In this document: positions 1 to 6,643 of the stretch, one piece after another
Numbering within the stretch: position 1 is the stretch's first letter
How the letters are laid out: each line of letters begins with the position of its first letter
DNA from: Thermoplasmata archaeon
Lineage (GTDB): Archaea > Thermoplasmatota > SW-10-69-26
Assembly (NCBI GenBank): GCA_003561665.1
Contig: PWVY01000015.1
Coordinates: 1-9,040, forward strand
Direction: 5' to 3'
DNA: 9,040 bases
The notes under the pieces: model-generated
What the model saw: the letters and a program-made list of their open reading frames with translations, nothing else
Database searches by the model: none
What the model was told of the DNA's origin: nothing
Program-made: the position numbers and the translations under genes

Positions 1-1265
1 ATGGAGAGCCCCAGCTCCTCCCGAAGGTTTTCAAGGGCTTTCCGCTCGCTGGTGTCCACAGTTCCGTCTCGCAGCGCGCCCTCCAAGGCGACCTTGTAAA
101 TTTGCACCCGCCTGTACGCAAGGTAGCTATCCTCCTGACCCCCCACCGGCACCACACGCTTGCTCACCGCCTCTCCGATGCGTTGAAGCGGAGCGATAAA
201 GAACACCAACACGCCCGCCGCCAACACGCCCAACAACTCGTTCCCCGCGAACCCCGCGAAGATGACCTTGGCCCCCTCGCTGACGACGAAGAACACGGCC
301 ACGAACGAAGCCACTACCGTGGAATGTTTGATGCCTCGTTTGAACTTGAGATCCAAGTCCACCACGTTGTGACGAAACACGCCGTACACAATGAACGCGA
401 TCGCCAAGTAATCCAGAAGCCAGTGAAGCGGGCCCTCGCTGCCAACCGTGTACAGATCGTACACCTGCAAGAACGAGACAGCGAACAAGTACGGGGCAAG
501 CAACGCCAAGGTTCGCTCATCACGAGACGCCACGCCCCGCACCGCGCGAGCGATCGCCCACAAGCAAAGCCCAAGGGCAACGCCCAAACCCAGCAAAGCC
601 AACGCGACGCCAGGGAAGAGCCAAACATCCAGCCACCAATCGAACCCATGCCGAGGACCCGCAACGGCCGGCAACACCCAACGACCCAACGTATCGTGAA
701 CGTTTAGGAACAAAAGCGGGATTAGCGCCCAAAGCACCTGCAACCGATACGCCCCCGAAGGGCTTGTCAACCACCGCCAAGCCAACAACAAAAGACCCAC
801 CAGGTACCCAGCCCCCATCGTCCCCCACAACGCGACGTTCCCCAGGCCCGTGAGCCCCTCGCTTGAGACCAAAAAGCCCGGCCGCAAAGCAACGAAGAGC
901 AAAAGCCCACTCCCGACGACGACCACGGATAGGAGACCTCGCTTCCGAGCGGGCGTCAACGAAGCCTCCGGGTACACCAACGAAAAGGAAACGATGAACC
1001 CCATCGTCACCGGCGCCAAGACCAAACTGTACACGCTTGCCTCCTGAACGCCCCACCCAAACCAAACCGGGCCAAGCGCCAAACCCGCAAGCCACAACGA
1101 CCCAAACGTCACCCACCCGGCCAACAAAAGCGCATAAAGCTCCCGGCGCGAGAACACCACCAAGAGAACCGCGACGAGGAACGAAAGCACCCACAACCCC
1201 ATGTTGATGGTCTCCAACCACGCCACCGAGACGACGACCCCCAACGCGGACGCGAAGATCATCAT
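1..1265 (-). CDS. Multispanning membrane receptor-like protein, paralog A (C-terminus cut by window edge)
   Basis: Reading the minus strand from ATG at 1265 gives 421 uninterrupted codons that run off the left edge, so the last part of the tail is missing. The protein parallels paralogs B and C throughout: an FSRRE motif after the first membrane segment, an LVYPEASLTPARKR loop, a VHDTLG motif in a central membrane segment, then RHNVVDLDLKFKR, SEGAK and APLQR, and an acidic helical tail beginning YRRVQIYKVALEGALRDG. About ten hydrophobic segments make it an integral membrane protein. The start overlaps the stop of B as ATGA, which supports translational coupling. A second ATG follows immediately (1262), and homology to B and C would also allow a start about 13 codons later. 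Function is unknown. The membrane block recalls sensor regions of histidine kinases, but no kinase domain is visible. The reading frame is certain; the role is not. Confidence 0.87.
   Translation of the reverse strand, partial: MMIFASALGVVVSVAWLETINMGLWVLSFLVAVLLVVFSRRELYALLLAGWVTFGSLWLAGLALGPVWFGWGVQEASVYSLVLAPVTMGFIVSFSLVYPEASLTPARKRGLLSVVVVGSGLLLFVALRPGFLVSSEGLTGLGNVALWGTMGAGYLVGLLLLAWRWLTSPSGAYRLQVLWALIPLLFLNVHDTLGRWVLPAVAGPRHGFDWWLDVWLFPGVALALLGLGVALGLCLWAIARAVRGVASRDERTLALLAPYLFAVSFLQVYDLYTVGSEGPLHWLLDYLAIAFIVYGVFRHNVVDLDLKFKRGIKHSTVVASFVAVFFVVSEGAKVIFAGFAGNELLGVLAAGVLVFFIAPLQRIGEAVSKRVVPVGGQEDSYLAYRRVQIYKVALEGALRDGTVDTSERKALENLREELGLS
181..371. repeat. Near-identical paralog block, copy in A
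   Basis: This 191-bp segment of paralog A aligns without gaps to 1512-1702 in paralog B. A hand count finds about 18 differences, roughly 90% identity, including a 36-bp perfect match (336-371 against 1667-1702). Identity drops at once on both sides. The block encodes the RHNVVDLDLKFKR to APLQR part of the protein. Confidence 0.85.
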
Positions 1266-2578
1266 GGAATCCCCGACCAAGAACTCCCCTGCCAGCGCTC
1301 CCGAACCTCCCGCTCCAATTGCTCATGGTCCTCATCCGTAATCCCAAGCTCCCCCCTCAAGCTCTCCAGCGCCCGCACCTCGCTCGAGTGGATCGACCCG
1401 TCCTTCAACGCCCCCTCCAAGGCCACCCGGTAAATCTGCAACCGCCGGTACGTCAAGTACTCCCCCTCATCCGATGCACGGACCACGCGCCCGCTGATCG
1501 CCTCCCCGAACCGCTGAAGCGGCGCGATGAAGAACACCAACACGCCCGCCGCGAGAACGCCAAGCAACTCGCTCCCCGCGAACCCCGCAAAGATGACCTT
1601 GGCCCCTTCGCTGACCACGAAGAACACCGCCACGAACGCGGCCACCACCGTGGAATGCTTGATGCTTCGTTTGAACTTGAGATCCAAGTCCACCACGTTG
1701 TGCCGGAGCACCCCGTACGCGATCAACGCAACGATGAGGAAATCCAACGTCAAGTGCACATGCAGAGGCTCCCCCCATCGATGAAGATCGACCACCTGCG
1801 GCAAGCTCACAGCCACCAGGAACGGGGCCAACAAGGCAAGCCCTCGCTCGTCCGGACCCGCGCGACCCCGGACAAGCTGGACCAGGGCCCATGCACACAA
1901 CCCCAGCGCTATCCCCAACCCTACCAGCCACAACGCTAGACCGGGCCAGGTCCAAGGCTCCCGCAGCCACCAGGAGAACCCCTCGCTGGGGCCCAAGAAC
2001 ATCGGAAGAACCCACCAGCCCAGCGCGTCATGCAAGGTCCAGAACAAGATCGGGATCAAGCCCCACACCACCTGGGTCCGGTACGCCCCCTGAGGGCTCG
2101 ATAGCCACCGATGGCCCAACACCACGAAAGCCACCACGTAGCCCCCGGCCATACCGGCCTCCCGCAGCCCCCAACCCAAACCGGTCAACCCCAGCTCGAA
2201 CGTGAACCCGCCGCCCTTGATGAACCAGCCCGGCCAAAGCCCCACCACGATCATCCCCCCCAAGGCCAAGAGAACAACGCCACCTAGAGCTCGTTTGCGC
2301 CCCGACGTCAACGCCAGGCCCGGGTACGTCAACGCGAAGCAAACGATGGCGCCAAACGTCGCGAACATGCCCACGAGGACGAAGGTCCACCACGTCGACG
2401 CAGACCAACCCCACGGCCCCATCCCCAAGAACGATCCGCCGAACCAAAGGCCCTTGAACGCGAGGAACGCGGCCAGGGACACCGTGGCCACGTTCCGACG
2501 AGAGAAGACCAAGATCCCCAACGCGACAAGCACCGAAACCCCGCTCAGCACCACGTTGACGCTCCACAACCAGTCCAT
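1262..2578 (-). CDS. Multispanning membrane receptor-like protein with TerB-like tail, paralog B
   Basis: A 438-residue integral membrane protein, complete in the window. The visible order is: a first membrane segment ending in FSRR (residues 25-28); LTYPGLALTSGRKR (83-96), typical of a short charged loop; AYRTQVVWGLIPILFWTLHDALG (166-187), holding a conserved HD pair; SWW (202-204); LRHNVVDLDLKFKRSIKHST (291-310); SEGAK (323-327); a last hydrophobic segment ending APLQR (352-356). From about residue 375 a soluble helical tail follows (YRRLQIYRVALEGALKDG, then SSEVRALESLRGELGI). Its pattern of an acidic turn, a Glu-led helix and a second helix resembles TerB-type domains. The LRxNVVDLDL stretch resembles the LRYRLFDID motif after the membrane region of many bacterial sensor kinases, but no HisKA or ATPase domain is present. 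ATG at 2578 has a good ribosome binding site. The gene follows C by 35 bases and overlaps A by 4. The function is not known. Confidence 0.9.
   Translation of the reverse strand: MDWLWSVNVVLSGVSVLVALGILVFSRRNVATVSLAAFLAFKGLWFGGSFLGMGPWGWSASTWWTFVLVGMFATFGAIVCFALTYPGLALTSGRKRALGGVVLLALGGMIVVGLWPGWFIKGGGFTFELGLTGLGWGLREAGMAGGYVVAFVVLGHRWLSSPQGAYRTQVVWGLIPILFWTLHDALGWWVLPMFLGPSEGFSWWLREPWTWPGLALWLVGLGIALGLCAWALVQLVRGRAGPDERGLALLAPFLVAVSLPQVVDLHRWGEPLHVHLTLDFLIVALIAYGVLRHNVVDLDLKFKRSIKHSTVVAAFVAVFFVVSEGAKVIFAGFAGSELLGVLAAGVLVFFIAPLQRFGEAISGRVVRASDEGEYLTYRRLQIYRVALEGALKDGSIHSSEVRALESLRGELGITDEDHEQLEREVRERWQGSSWSGIP
1512..1702. repeat. Near-identical paralog block, copy in B
   Basis: Partner of 181-371 in paralog A, with the same length, orientation and reading frame. 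The equivalent part of paralog C (about 2870-3060) is clearly more diverged, so the similarity is specific to the A-B pair and is stronger than the rest of those two genes. Confidence 0.85.
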
Positions 2579-2583
2579 GCTAG

Positions 2584-2589
2584 CCCTCC
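2584..2589 (-). promoter_or_regulatory. Shine-Dalgarno site of paralog B
   Basis: The minus strand reads GGAGGG, five bases before the ATG at 2578, inside the 35-base gap after paralog C. It fixes the start of B and shows that this organism uses leadered internal operon starts. Confidence 0.7.
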
Positions 2590-2613
2590 CCCCGCAAGAG
2601 CCCGATCACGCGG

Positions 2614-3909
2614 TCATCCCCCCTCCAAGCGCTCATCCTCAACACCCAACCGTTGACGCACCTCGACTTCCAAGCGCTTATGATCCGCCATGGAAACCCC
2701 AAGCTCCTGTCTAAGGTTCCTAAGGGCGTTCTGCTCGCTAGGGTGCATGATTCCATCCCGCAGCGCTCCCTCAAGCGCGACGCGGTAGATCTGGAAGCGG
2801 CGGTAGGTCACGTACTCTTGATCGTCTTGGATGGGCACGACTTTGCTGCTGACCGCCTCGCCCACGCGCTGAAGCGGCGCGATGAAGAACACAAGCATCC
2901 CCGCGGCCAGGATGCCAAGCCACGGGCCAAGCCCCGCCTGGGCCGCGAAGAACTCTTTCGCCCCTTCGCTCACGATGAAGAACACCGCGATGAACGAGGC
3001 AGCCACGGTGGAATGCTTGACGCCATGCTTGAGCTTGAGATCAAGGTCGACGACGTTGTAGCGCAGCACCCCGTAGATGAGGAGCACCTCGAAGAGACCG
3101 TCCATGAGCAAGTGGACCAACGGGAACCCGTCCCGGTGCAAATCCACGACCTGCACCAAGCTCGCGGCTACAAGGAAAGGAGCAAGCAAGGCAAGGGTCC
3201 TCACCCCGCTGTCAGCCTGTCCACGAAGCAGGCGATGAACCGCCCACCCGAACAAGCCGAACACCCCGAGGACGACCATCAGCCATATCGCGGTGCCGAA
3301 GAGCAGCAACGGATCCTCAAGCCACCACGAGACGCCGTACCGAGGCCCAACGAACGTTGGAAGGACCACGAAGCCCAAGCCATCGTGCAGGCCCATGTAC
3401 AAGAACGGGATCAACCCCCAGAGCACCTGGGATCTGTGCGCAGCCCCCGACCTCGAAAGCCACCGATAACCAAGAAGCAACAACACCAAAGCATACGTTC
3501 CCGCGAAAGCGACATCCTGCACGGCTAGGCCCAGGGATGTGAACCCTTGCGTGGAGAGGAACAAACTGGGCCACACAACGATGGCAAGCATGACGAGGCC
3601 CACGAAGGTGAACAGGCTCACCAGCAGACGCTTCCGAGTTCGCGTCACCGCCACATCCGGGTATGTCAACCCAAACGCGATCCCGCAAGCATACCAGGGA
3701 ACGCCGAACAGCAACATGAACAGCGACAAACCGTACGAAGACAACTCGAAGGCATCCAACGCCACCACAACCGTCCAAACTAGGGCCCCCGCCACGAAGA
3801 CAGCCAGGAACAGCGTCGAGGCCTCCCGACGCGAGAAGATGACGAGCACCACGGCCAAGACGAACCCCAGCGCGCCCATCCCCAAGACGCCAACTTCCAA
3901 AAGCCCCAA
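2614..3909 (-). CDS. Multispanning membrane receptor-like protein with TerB-like tail, paralog C (first gene of the array)
   Basis: A 431-residue membrane protein, first of the tandem array. Hydrophobic segments lie near residues 5-24, 31-50, 60-80, 95-113, 127-149, 161-183, 201-224, 238-254, 264-282, 301-323 and 327-345. Conserved marks are FSRRE (25-29), LTYPDVAVTRTRKR (81-94), LHDGLG (174-179), LRYNVVDLDLKLKHGVKHST (282-301), SEGAK (314-318) and APLQR (344-348). The soluble tail (366-431) has the same TerB-like helical pattern as B. The TTG start at 3909 is chosen because it puts FSRR at residue 25, exactly as in B; an ATG ten codons later is possible. A GGTGAGGG stretch about 13 bases upstream may serve as ribosome binding site. 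Paralogy to A and B is seen directly; a sensory or signalling role is inferred from resemblance to kinase membrane domains. Confidence 0.88.
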   Translation of the reverse strand: MGLLEVGVLGMGALGFVLAVVLVIFSRREASTLFLAVFVAGALVWTVVVALDAFELSSYGLSLFMLLFGVPWYACGIAFGLTYPDVAVTRTRKRLLVSLFTFVGLVMLAIVVWPSLFLSTQGFTSLGLAVQDVAFAGTYALVLLLLGYRWLSRSGAAHRSQVLWGLIPFLYMGLHDGLGFVVLPTFVGPRYGVSWWLEDPLLLFGTAIWLMVVLGVFGLFGWAVHRLLRGQADSGVRTLALLAPFLVAASLVQVVDLHRDGFPLVHLLMDGLFEVLLIYGVLRYNVVDLDLKLKHGVKHSTVAASFIAVFFIVSEGAKEFFAAQAGLGPWLGILAAGMLVFFIAPLQRVGEAVSSKVVPIQDDQEYVTYRRFQIYRVALEGALRDGIMHPSEQNALRNLRQELGVSMADHKRLEVEVRQRLGVEDERLEGG

Positions 3910-3917
3910 CCCCGCGA

Positions 3918-4031
3918 TCAGACCCTCACCCCCTCACCCACGGTCGCCATCGGGGCCAAAGGCCCCTCGACGATCGCCTCCCACGACACCATGTGATCGC
4001 AGAAGAACCGGTCGATAAAAGCTATTACCAT
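3918..4031 (-). CDS. Possible small ORF ahead of the membrane-protein array
   Basis: A 37-codon minus-strand reading frame opens with ATG at 4031 and ends with TGA at 3918-3920, eight bases before the TTG of paralog C. From about codon 6 its third positions are almost all G or C, like the neighbouring genes. The product would include FIDRFFCDHMVSWEAIVEG and end TVGEGVRV, with no membrane segment. An internal ATG at 3992 lies about 25 bases downstream of a TATA-like TTTTATC (4014-4020), so a shorter leaderless 24-residue version is also possible. I do not recognise the peptide. It may instead be just the 5' leader of the array, since the AT-rich promoter core overlaps its first codons. Confidence 0.28.
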   Translation of the reverse strand: MVIAFIDRFFCDHMVSWEAIVEGPLAPMATVGEGVRV

Positions 4032-4040
4032 CAAAATTTC
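4013..4040. promoter_or_regulatory. AT-rich divergent promoter core between the membrane array and priS
   Basis: This is the most AT-rich stretch in the 234 bases between the divergent genes. On the plus strand ATAAAAG (4015-4021) could be a TATA box, placing initiation near 4042-4045. On the minus strand TTTTATC (4020-4014) could do the same for the array, with initiation near 3991. The assignment rests on composition and the usual archaeal TATA-to-start distance of about 25 bases; no BRE was clearly recognised. The rest of 3910-4143 shows no other clear element. Confidence 0.45.
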
Positions 4041-4143
4041 GGTGGGGCTGCCCGCTGAACGAACCCGCTCTCCGGATGACCAACGCTTTCTCGCACGGCC
4101 GCCCGGCAAGGCTTTTCCCACCAACGGGTCTTCGCGGGATCGG

Positions 4144-5358
4144 ATGGACGCCACGCTCACCTGGGCCCGGGGGCTCTTCCGCCGCTATTACCGGCAGGAA
4201 CCCGTCTTCTTACCCCCCCGGTTTGGCCGACGTGAGTGGGGGTTCTTGTTCGTGCACCAAGGCGGCATGAAACGCCACACACGATTCGCCACACGAGAGG
4301 AGCTATCCAGATTCTTAGCGGACAAGGGCCCCAACCATGCGTACTACTCGGCAGCGTACTACGAACAACCCGATGCCACCCGCATGGACCAAAAGGGCTG
4401 GCTGGGGGCGGACTTGATCTTCGACCTCGACGCGGATCACATGCCCGGCGCGGACAAGATGACGCAAAAAGAGATGCTCGAAGAGGTCCGCAAGGAAGCC
4501 GTGCAAGTTGCCCGCGAGTTCCTTGTGGGCCACTTCGGGTTCAAAGTGGATGATCTTCGCATCGCGTTCAGCGGGGGCAGGGGATACCACATCCACGTGA
4601 CCGACCCGCGCGTTCACGAACTGGGCAGCGCGGAGCGGCGCGAGATCGTGGATTACGTGACGGGGAACGGGTTGGCCATCGCGCGCCTTTTGAAACGGGA
4701 GACGTTCAGCGTGGACGAGATCGCCGGGTACACCAGCGAGAAGAAACGCTGGCAGGTCCCCCCTGCAAGAGCCCCAGGGTGGCCGGGGCTTTTCACGCGA
4801 ACCCTTGTGAACGAGCTTGAACGGTTCATGCGATTGCCCGAGGAAGAGGCTGTGGATGCGTTAACGAAGCTCAAGGGCATCGGGGACGCGCGTGCCCAGG
4901 AGCTCTTGGAGCAGTTGAGCGAGGATGCGCTCGTTCAAGTGCGTGAAGGTCGAATCGATCAGGTGCCGCCGTTGGCGAACAAGAGCGTGCTTTACGCGCT
5001 TGCGGAGCATGCCAGCGAACGGGCCATGGGGGAGGCTGATGAGCCGGTGACGGCGGATACGCATCGGTTGATCCGGTTGCCGGGGAGCTTGCATGGGAAA
5101 ACGGGGTTGCGCGTGACGCCGATGACGCTGGATGGTTTGGATGCGTTCTCGCCCTTGGATGATGCCATCGCGCTGCCGGATGCGCCCGTGGAACTAGAAC
5201 TGGAGAAACCATGGGCGGGGTACTTGAACGGGGAGCACCATGAGCTTGAACCCGGCACGCACACGGTGCCCACCTACCTGGCCGCGTTCGTGGCCCTCCC
5301 CACGGTGGGCACGACCATGCCCGGGCGACCGCGCGTGACTGAGACGAAGAAAGCATGA
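4144..5358 (+). CDS. priS: DNA primase small (catalytic) subunit PriS
   Basis: Catalytic subunit of the archaeal heterodimeric primase, which makes primers for replication with PriL. The 404-residue product has the family marks in order: a YYRQE start region (15-19), REWGF (30-34), YYSAAYYE (67-74), KGWLGADLIFDLDADH (84-99) with metal-binding D94 and D96, FSGGRGYH (142-149), and DTHRLIRLPGSLHG (305-318) carrying the third acidic residue D305. A helix-hairpin-helix-like stretch, LKGIGDARAQELLE, lies at 243-256. The protein has no cysteine, so the zinc knuckle known in Pyrococcus PriS is absent, as expected for haloarchaeal-type primases. The frame extends upstream to GTG at 4042. The ATG at 4144 is preferred because family members begin only about ten residues before the conserved YY, and the extra 34 residues look non-conserved; the ribosome binding site is weak. 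It overlaps gins51 by 4 bp. Confidence 0.95.
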   Translation: MDATLTWARGLFRRYYRQEPVFLPPRFGRREWGFLFVHQGGMKRHTRFATREELSRFLADKGPNHAYYSAAYYEQPDATRMDQKGWLGADLIFDLDADHMPGADKMTQKEMLEEVRKEAVQVAREFLVGHFGFKVDDLRIAFSGGRGYHIHVTDPRVHELGSAERREIVDYVTGNGLAIARLLKRETFSVDEIAGYTSEKKRWQVPPARAPGWPGLFTRTLVNELERFMRLPEEEAVDALTKLKGIGDARAQELLEQLSEDALVQVREGRIDQVPPLANKSVLYALAEHASERAMGEADEPVTADTHRLIRLPGSLHGKTGLRVTPMTLDGLDAFSPLDDAIALPDAPVELELEKPWAGYLNGEHHELEPGTHTVPTYLAAFVALPTVGTTMPGRPRVTETKKA

Positions 5359-5912
5359 TCGAGGACGATGAGGGCGTCACGTACGAGAACATCCGAAGCG
5401 CGCTTCAGCGCCAACGAGGATCCAACACGCCCATCGAGCTCGAGAAAGGCTTCTACGCAGAGGCGCGCGAGTACCTGGAAGAGCTGCGAGAGGAGTACGA
5501 GGCCGCGCACGCCAGGGACCCAGGCAGCAAAGAGGTGCGCATCCTCCAAGATGAGCTCTTCAACGCGCGCGAGGCCCTCAACGATCTGTTCGATGCGCGC
5601 GCCAAGAAGATCCTCAGTCACGCGCTAAGCCAAGCCAGCGAGCTGGACACGGACGATTTGACCGAGGAAGAGCGCCAACTATTCAACCGCGTGCGCGAGG
5701 AAGTGGACGCCAAGAGGGAAAGCGTGCTCGAAGGCGCCCGCAGAGGCGGGGCCTACGCGTTGGTTCGCATCCTTGACGAGATGCCCTCCTTCACCGGCGC
5801 GGATCTTCGCATCTACGATGTGGAACCCGAGGACATCGTGACGCTGCCCGAGGAGACCGCGAACCTTCTCGTTGACAACGGGAAAGCCCAACCTGTGAAG
5901 AACGTGGCCTAA
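5355..5912 (+). CDS. gins51: GINS replication complex subunit Gins51
   Basis: A 185-residue subunit of the archaeal GINS complex, which joins MCM helicase and the GAN/Cdc45-like nuclease at the replication fork. The N-terminal two thirds is acidic, charged and helical (about 28-130, including FYAEAREYLEELREEYE and FDARAKKILSHALSQA). The C-terminal small beta domain (about 136-181) carries VRILDEMPSFTGADLRIYD, EDIVTLPEETANLL and a final GKAQPV. The order, large helical A domain then small B domain, matches the Sld5/Psf1-like Gins51 class rather than Gins23. The ATG overlaps the priS stop as ATGA, indicating translational coupling. Adjacency to priS is a known euryarchaeal arrangement and supports the assignment. 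The length is normal. Confidence 0.92.
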   Translation: MIEDDEGVTYENIRSALQRQRGSNTPIELEKGFYAEAREYLEELREEYEAAHARDPGSKEVRILQDELFNAREALNDLFDARAKKILSHALSQASELDTDDLTEEERQLFNRVREEVDAKRESVLEGARRGGAYALVRILDEMPSFTGADLRIYDVEPEDIVTLPEETANLLVDNGKAQPVKNVA

Positions 5913-5919
5913 CGTTTAC

Positions 5920-5944
5920 GGGGCACCGGGCGGTGCCTTCCCCA
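5920..5944 (+). terminator. Hairpin downstream of gins51
   Basis: GGCACC (5922-5927) and GGTGCC (5932-5937) form a perfect six-pair stem with a four-base loop, which flanking G and C runs could extend. It begins about ten bases after the gins51 stop and lies between convergent genes. No strong T run follows, so it may be a terminator or an mRNA 3' end structure shared by both sides. Confidence 0.45.
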
Positions 5945-5972
5945 TTCAACTCCCCAGCGCGGCGAGCACGCG

Positions 5973-6406
5973 TCATCCGACATCTCGAGGAACGAGACGG
6001 TCGATGACCCCATCGAAGTCATCGTCGAACGTGAGCACGTGATCGATATGCTTCTCCTTCACGAGCGCGACCGTGCTCGCGTCCGTAAAGGAAAAGCCCT
6101 GGTCCCGGTAGGCCTCGAACGCCTCGATGGTTGCTTGGAACCGTGGCCGATCCACGTGCAACAGTGTGAACGCTTTCGGGAAGGAGCCGCGGCCGAGGGT
6201 GCGGTCTCCTACCCCCTTGGCCTGCTCGAAGCTTCTCGTACGGTTGCGCATCAGCGTCACCGTCTCATCGTAAACGAACGAACTCGTGAACGCCGAGCCC
6301 CACGCCCGATCAAGGACTTGCTCGACGGCTTTCCTCGCAGCCTCGTGGTGCTTGTCTCTCCGGTTGTAAGACGCGAAGAAGACGCCCGTGCGAGGAAGAC
6401 CGTCAT
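5973..6406 (-). pseudogene. vapC: PIN-domain (VapC-like) toxin, broken by a one-base frameshift at its first active-site Asp
   Basis: PIN-domain ribonucleases of VapC type cleave RNA with four acidic residues. The natural start is ATG at 6406, overlapping the upstream ORF stop as ATGA. It reads MTVFL and then leaves frame: the DNA has CTC GCACGGGC where CTC GACACGGGC would continue as LDTG. Restoring one A between 6391 and 6390 gives a 144-residue PIN protein: MTVFLDTGVFFASYNRRDKH, then DETVTLMRN (47-55), FSFTDAS (105-111) and TFDDDFD (126-132). The acids are D6, E48, D109 and D128. As written, frame 0 stops after about 49 codons, and the only intact piece (5973-6260) lacks D6 and E48. The preserved downstream frame suggests either a very recent mutation or a sequencing error. 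Confidence 0.8.
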
Positions 6407-6630
6407 ACAGGGTCCTCGTGATCCTCGCCGTAGAGTACCTCGTCGATCTCTTCTTCTGCGGATTCGAACCCTAAATCCGTGGTGCCTTGGAAGAACCTCT
6501 CCTTCTCCTCCTCGTTCAACGGAAGCTGGGGCTCTCGGAAGCTGTCCACGATCGCCTCATGGATACGCAACGCTGTAAAGGTGTCGCTAGAAACCTCACG
6601 GTGCGGCTCCGTGTCGAGGAAACCCCGCAA
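6403..6630 (-). CDS. Small acidic protein, probable antitoxin of the PIN toxin
   Basis: A 75-residue acidic ORF directly upstream of, and overlapping by 4 bp, the natural start of the PIN toxin gene; this position and coupling are the main reason to call it an antitoxin. Visible features are a TFTALRIHEAIVDSFREP segment (17-34), predicted helical, and an acidic tail ESAEEEIDEVLYGEDHEDP (56-74) that could wrap the toxin. I see no recognisable AbrB, ribbon-helix-helix or helix-turn-helix DNA-binding motif. The furthest start is TTG at 6630, 13 bases after the malate dehydrogenase stop and with no clear ribosome binding site; a TTG at codon 21 is an alternative. It is probably cotranscribed with the dehydrogenase gene upstream. 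Confidence 0.6.
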   Translation of the reverse strand: MRGFLDTEPHREVSSDTFTALRIHEAIVDSFREPQLPLNEEEKERFFQGTTDLGFESAEEEIDEVLYGEDHEDPV

Positions 6631-6643
6631 TCCCGACGCCAGG

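Noticed and set aside
520..1347. Long minus-strand ORF of 275 codons
   Set aside because: It is a Gly/Arg/Val-rich out-of-frame reading of paralog A. The correct frame from 1265 gives the conserved paralog sequence and runs off the edge, which is why it is not seen as a closed ORF.
102..3528. Three long plus-strand ORFs (102-707, 1319-1939, 2653-3528) whose products resemble each other, including a shared FELEIQVHHVV-like segment
   Set aside because: They lie antisense to paralogs A, B and C, and their mutual similarity is the mirror of the paralogous minus-strand coding. The products are rich in His, Gln and Arg without domain logic, while the minus frames show coherent membrane proteins.
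3918..4160. An 80-codon version of the small minus-strand ORF starting at 4160
   Set aside because: Its upstream half lies antisense to the priS start and the AT-rich promoter core and looks like random Arg/Ser/Gly-rich sequence. Only the last 24-37 codons look possibly coding.
5973..6260. A 95-residue PIN protein taken at face value from GTG at 6260
   Set aside because: It would lack the first strand and two of the four active-site acids, and the frame upstream of 6260 continues the PIN sequence without a start. A frameshifted full-length gene explains it better.
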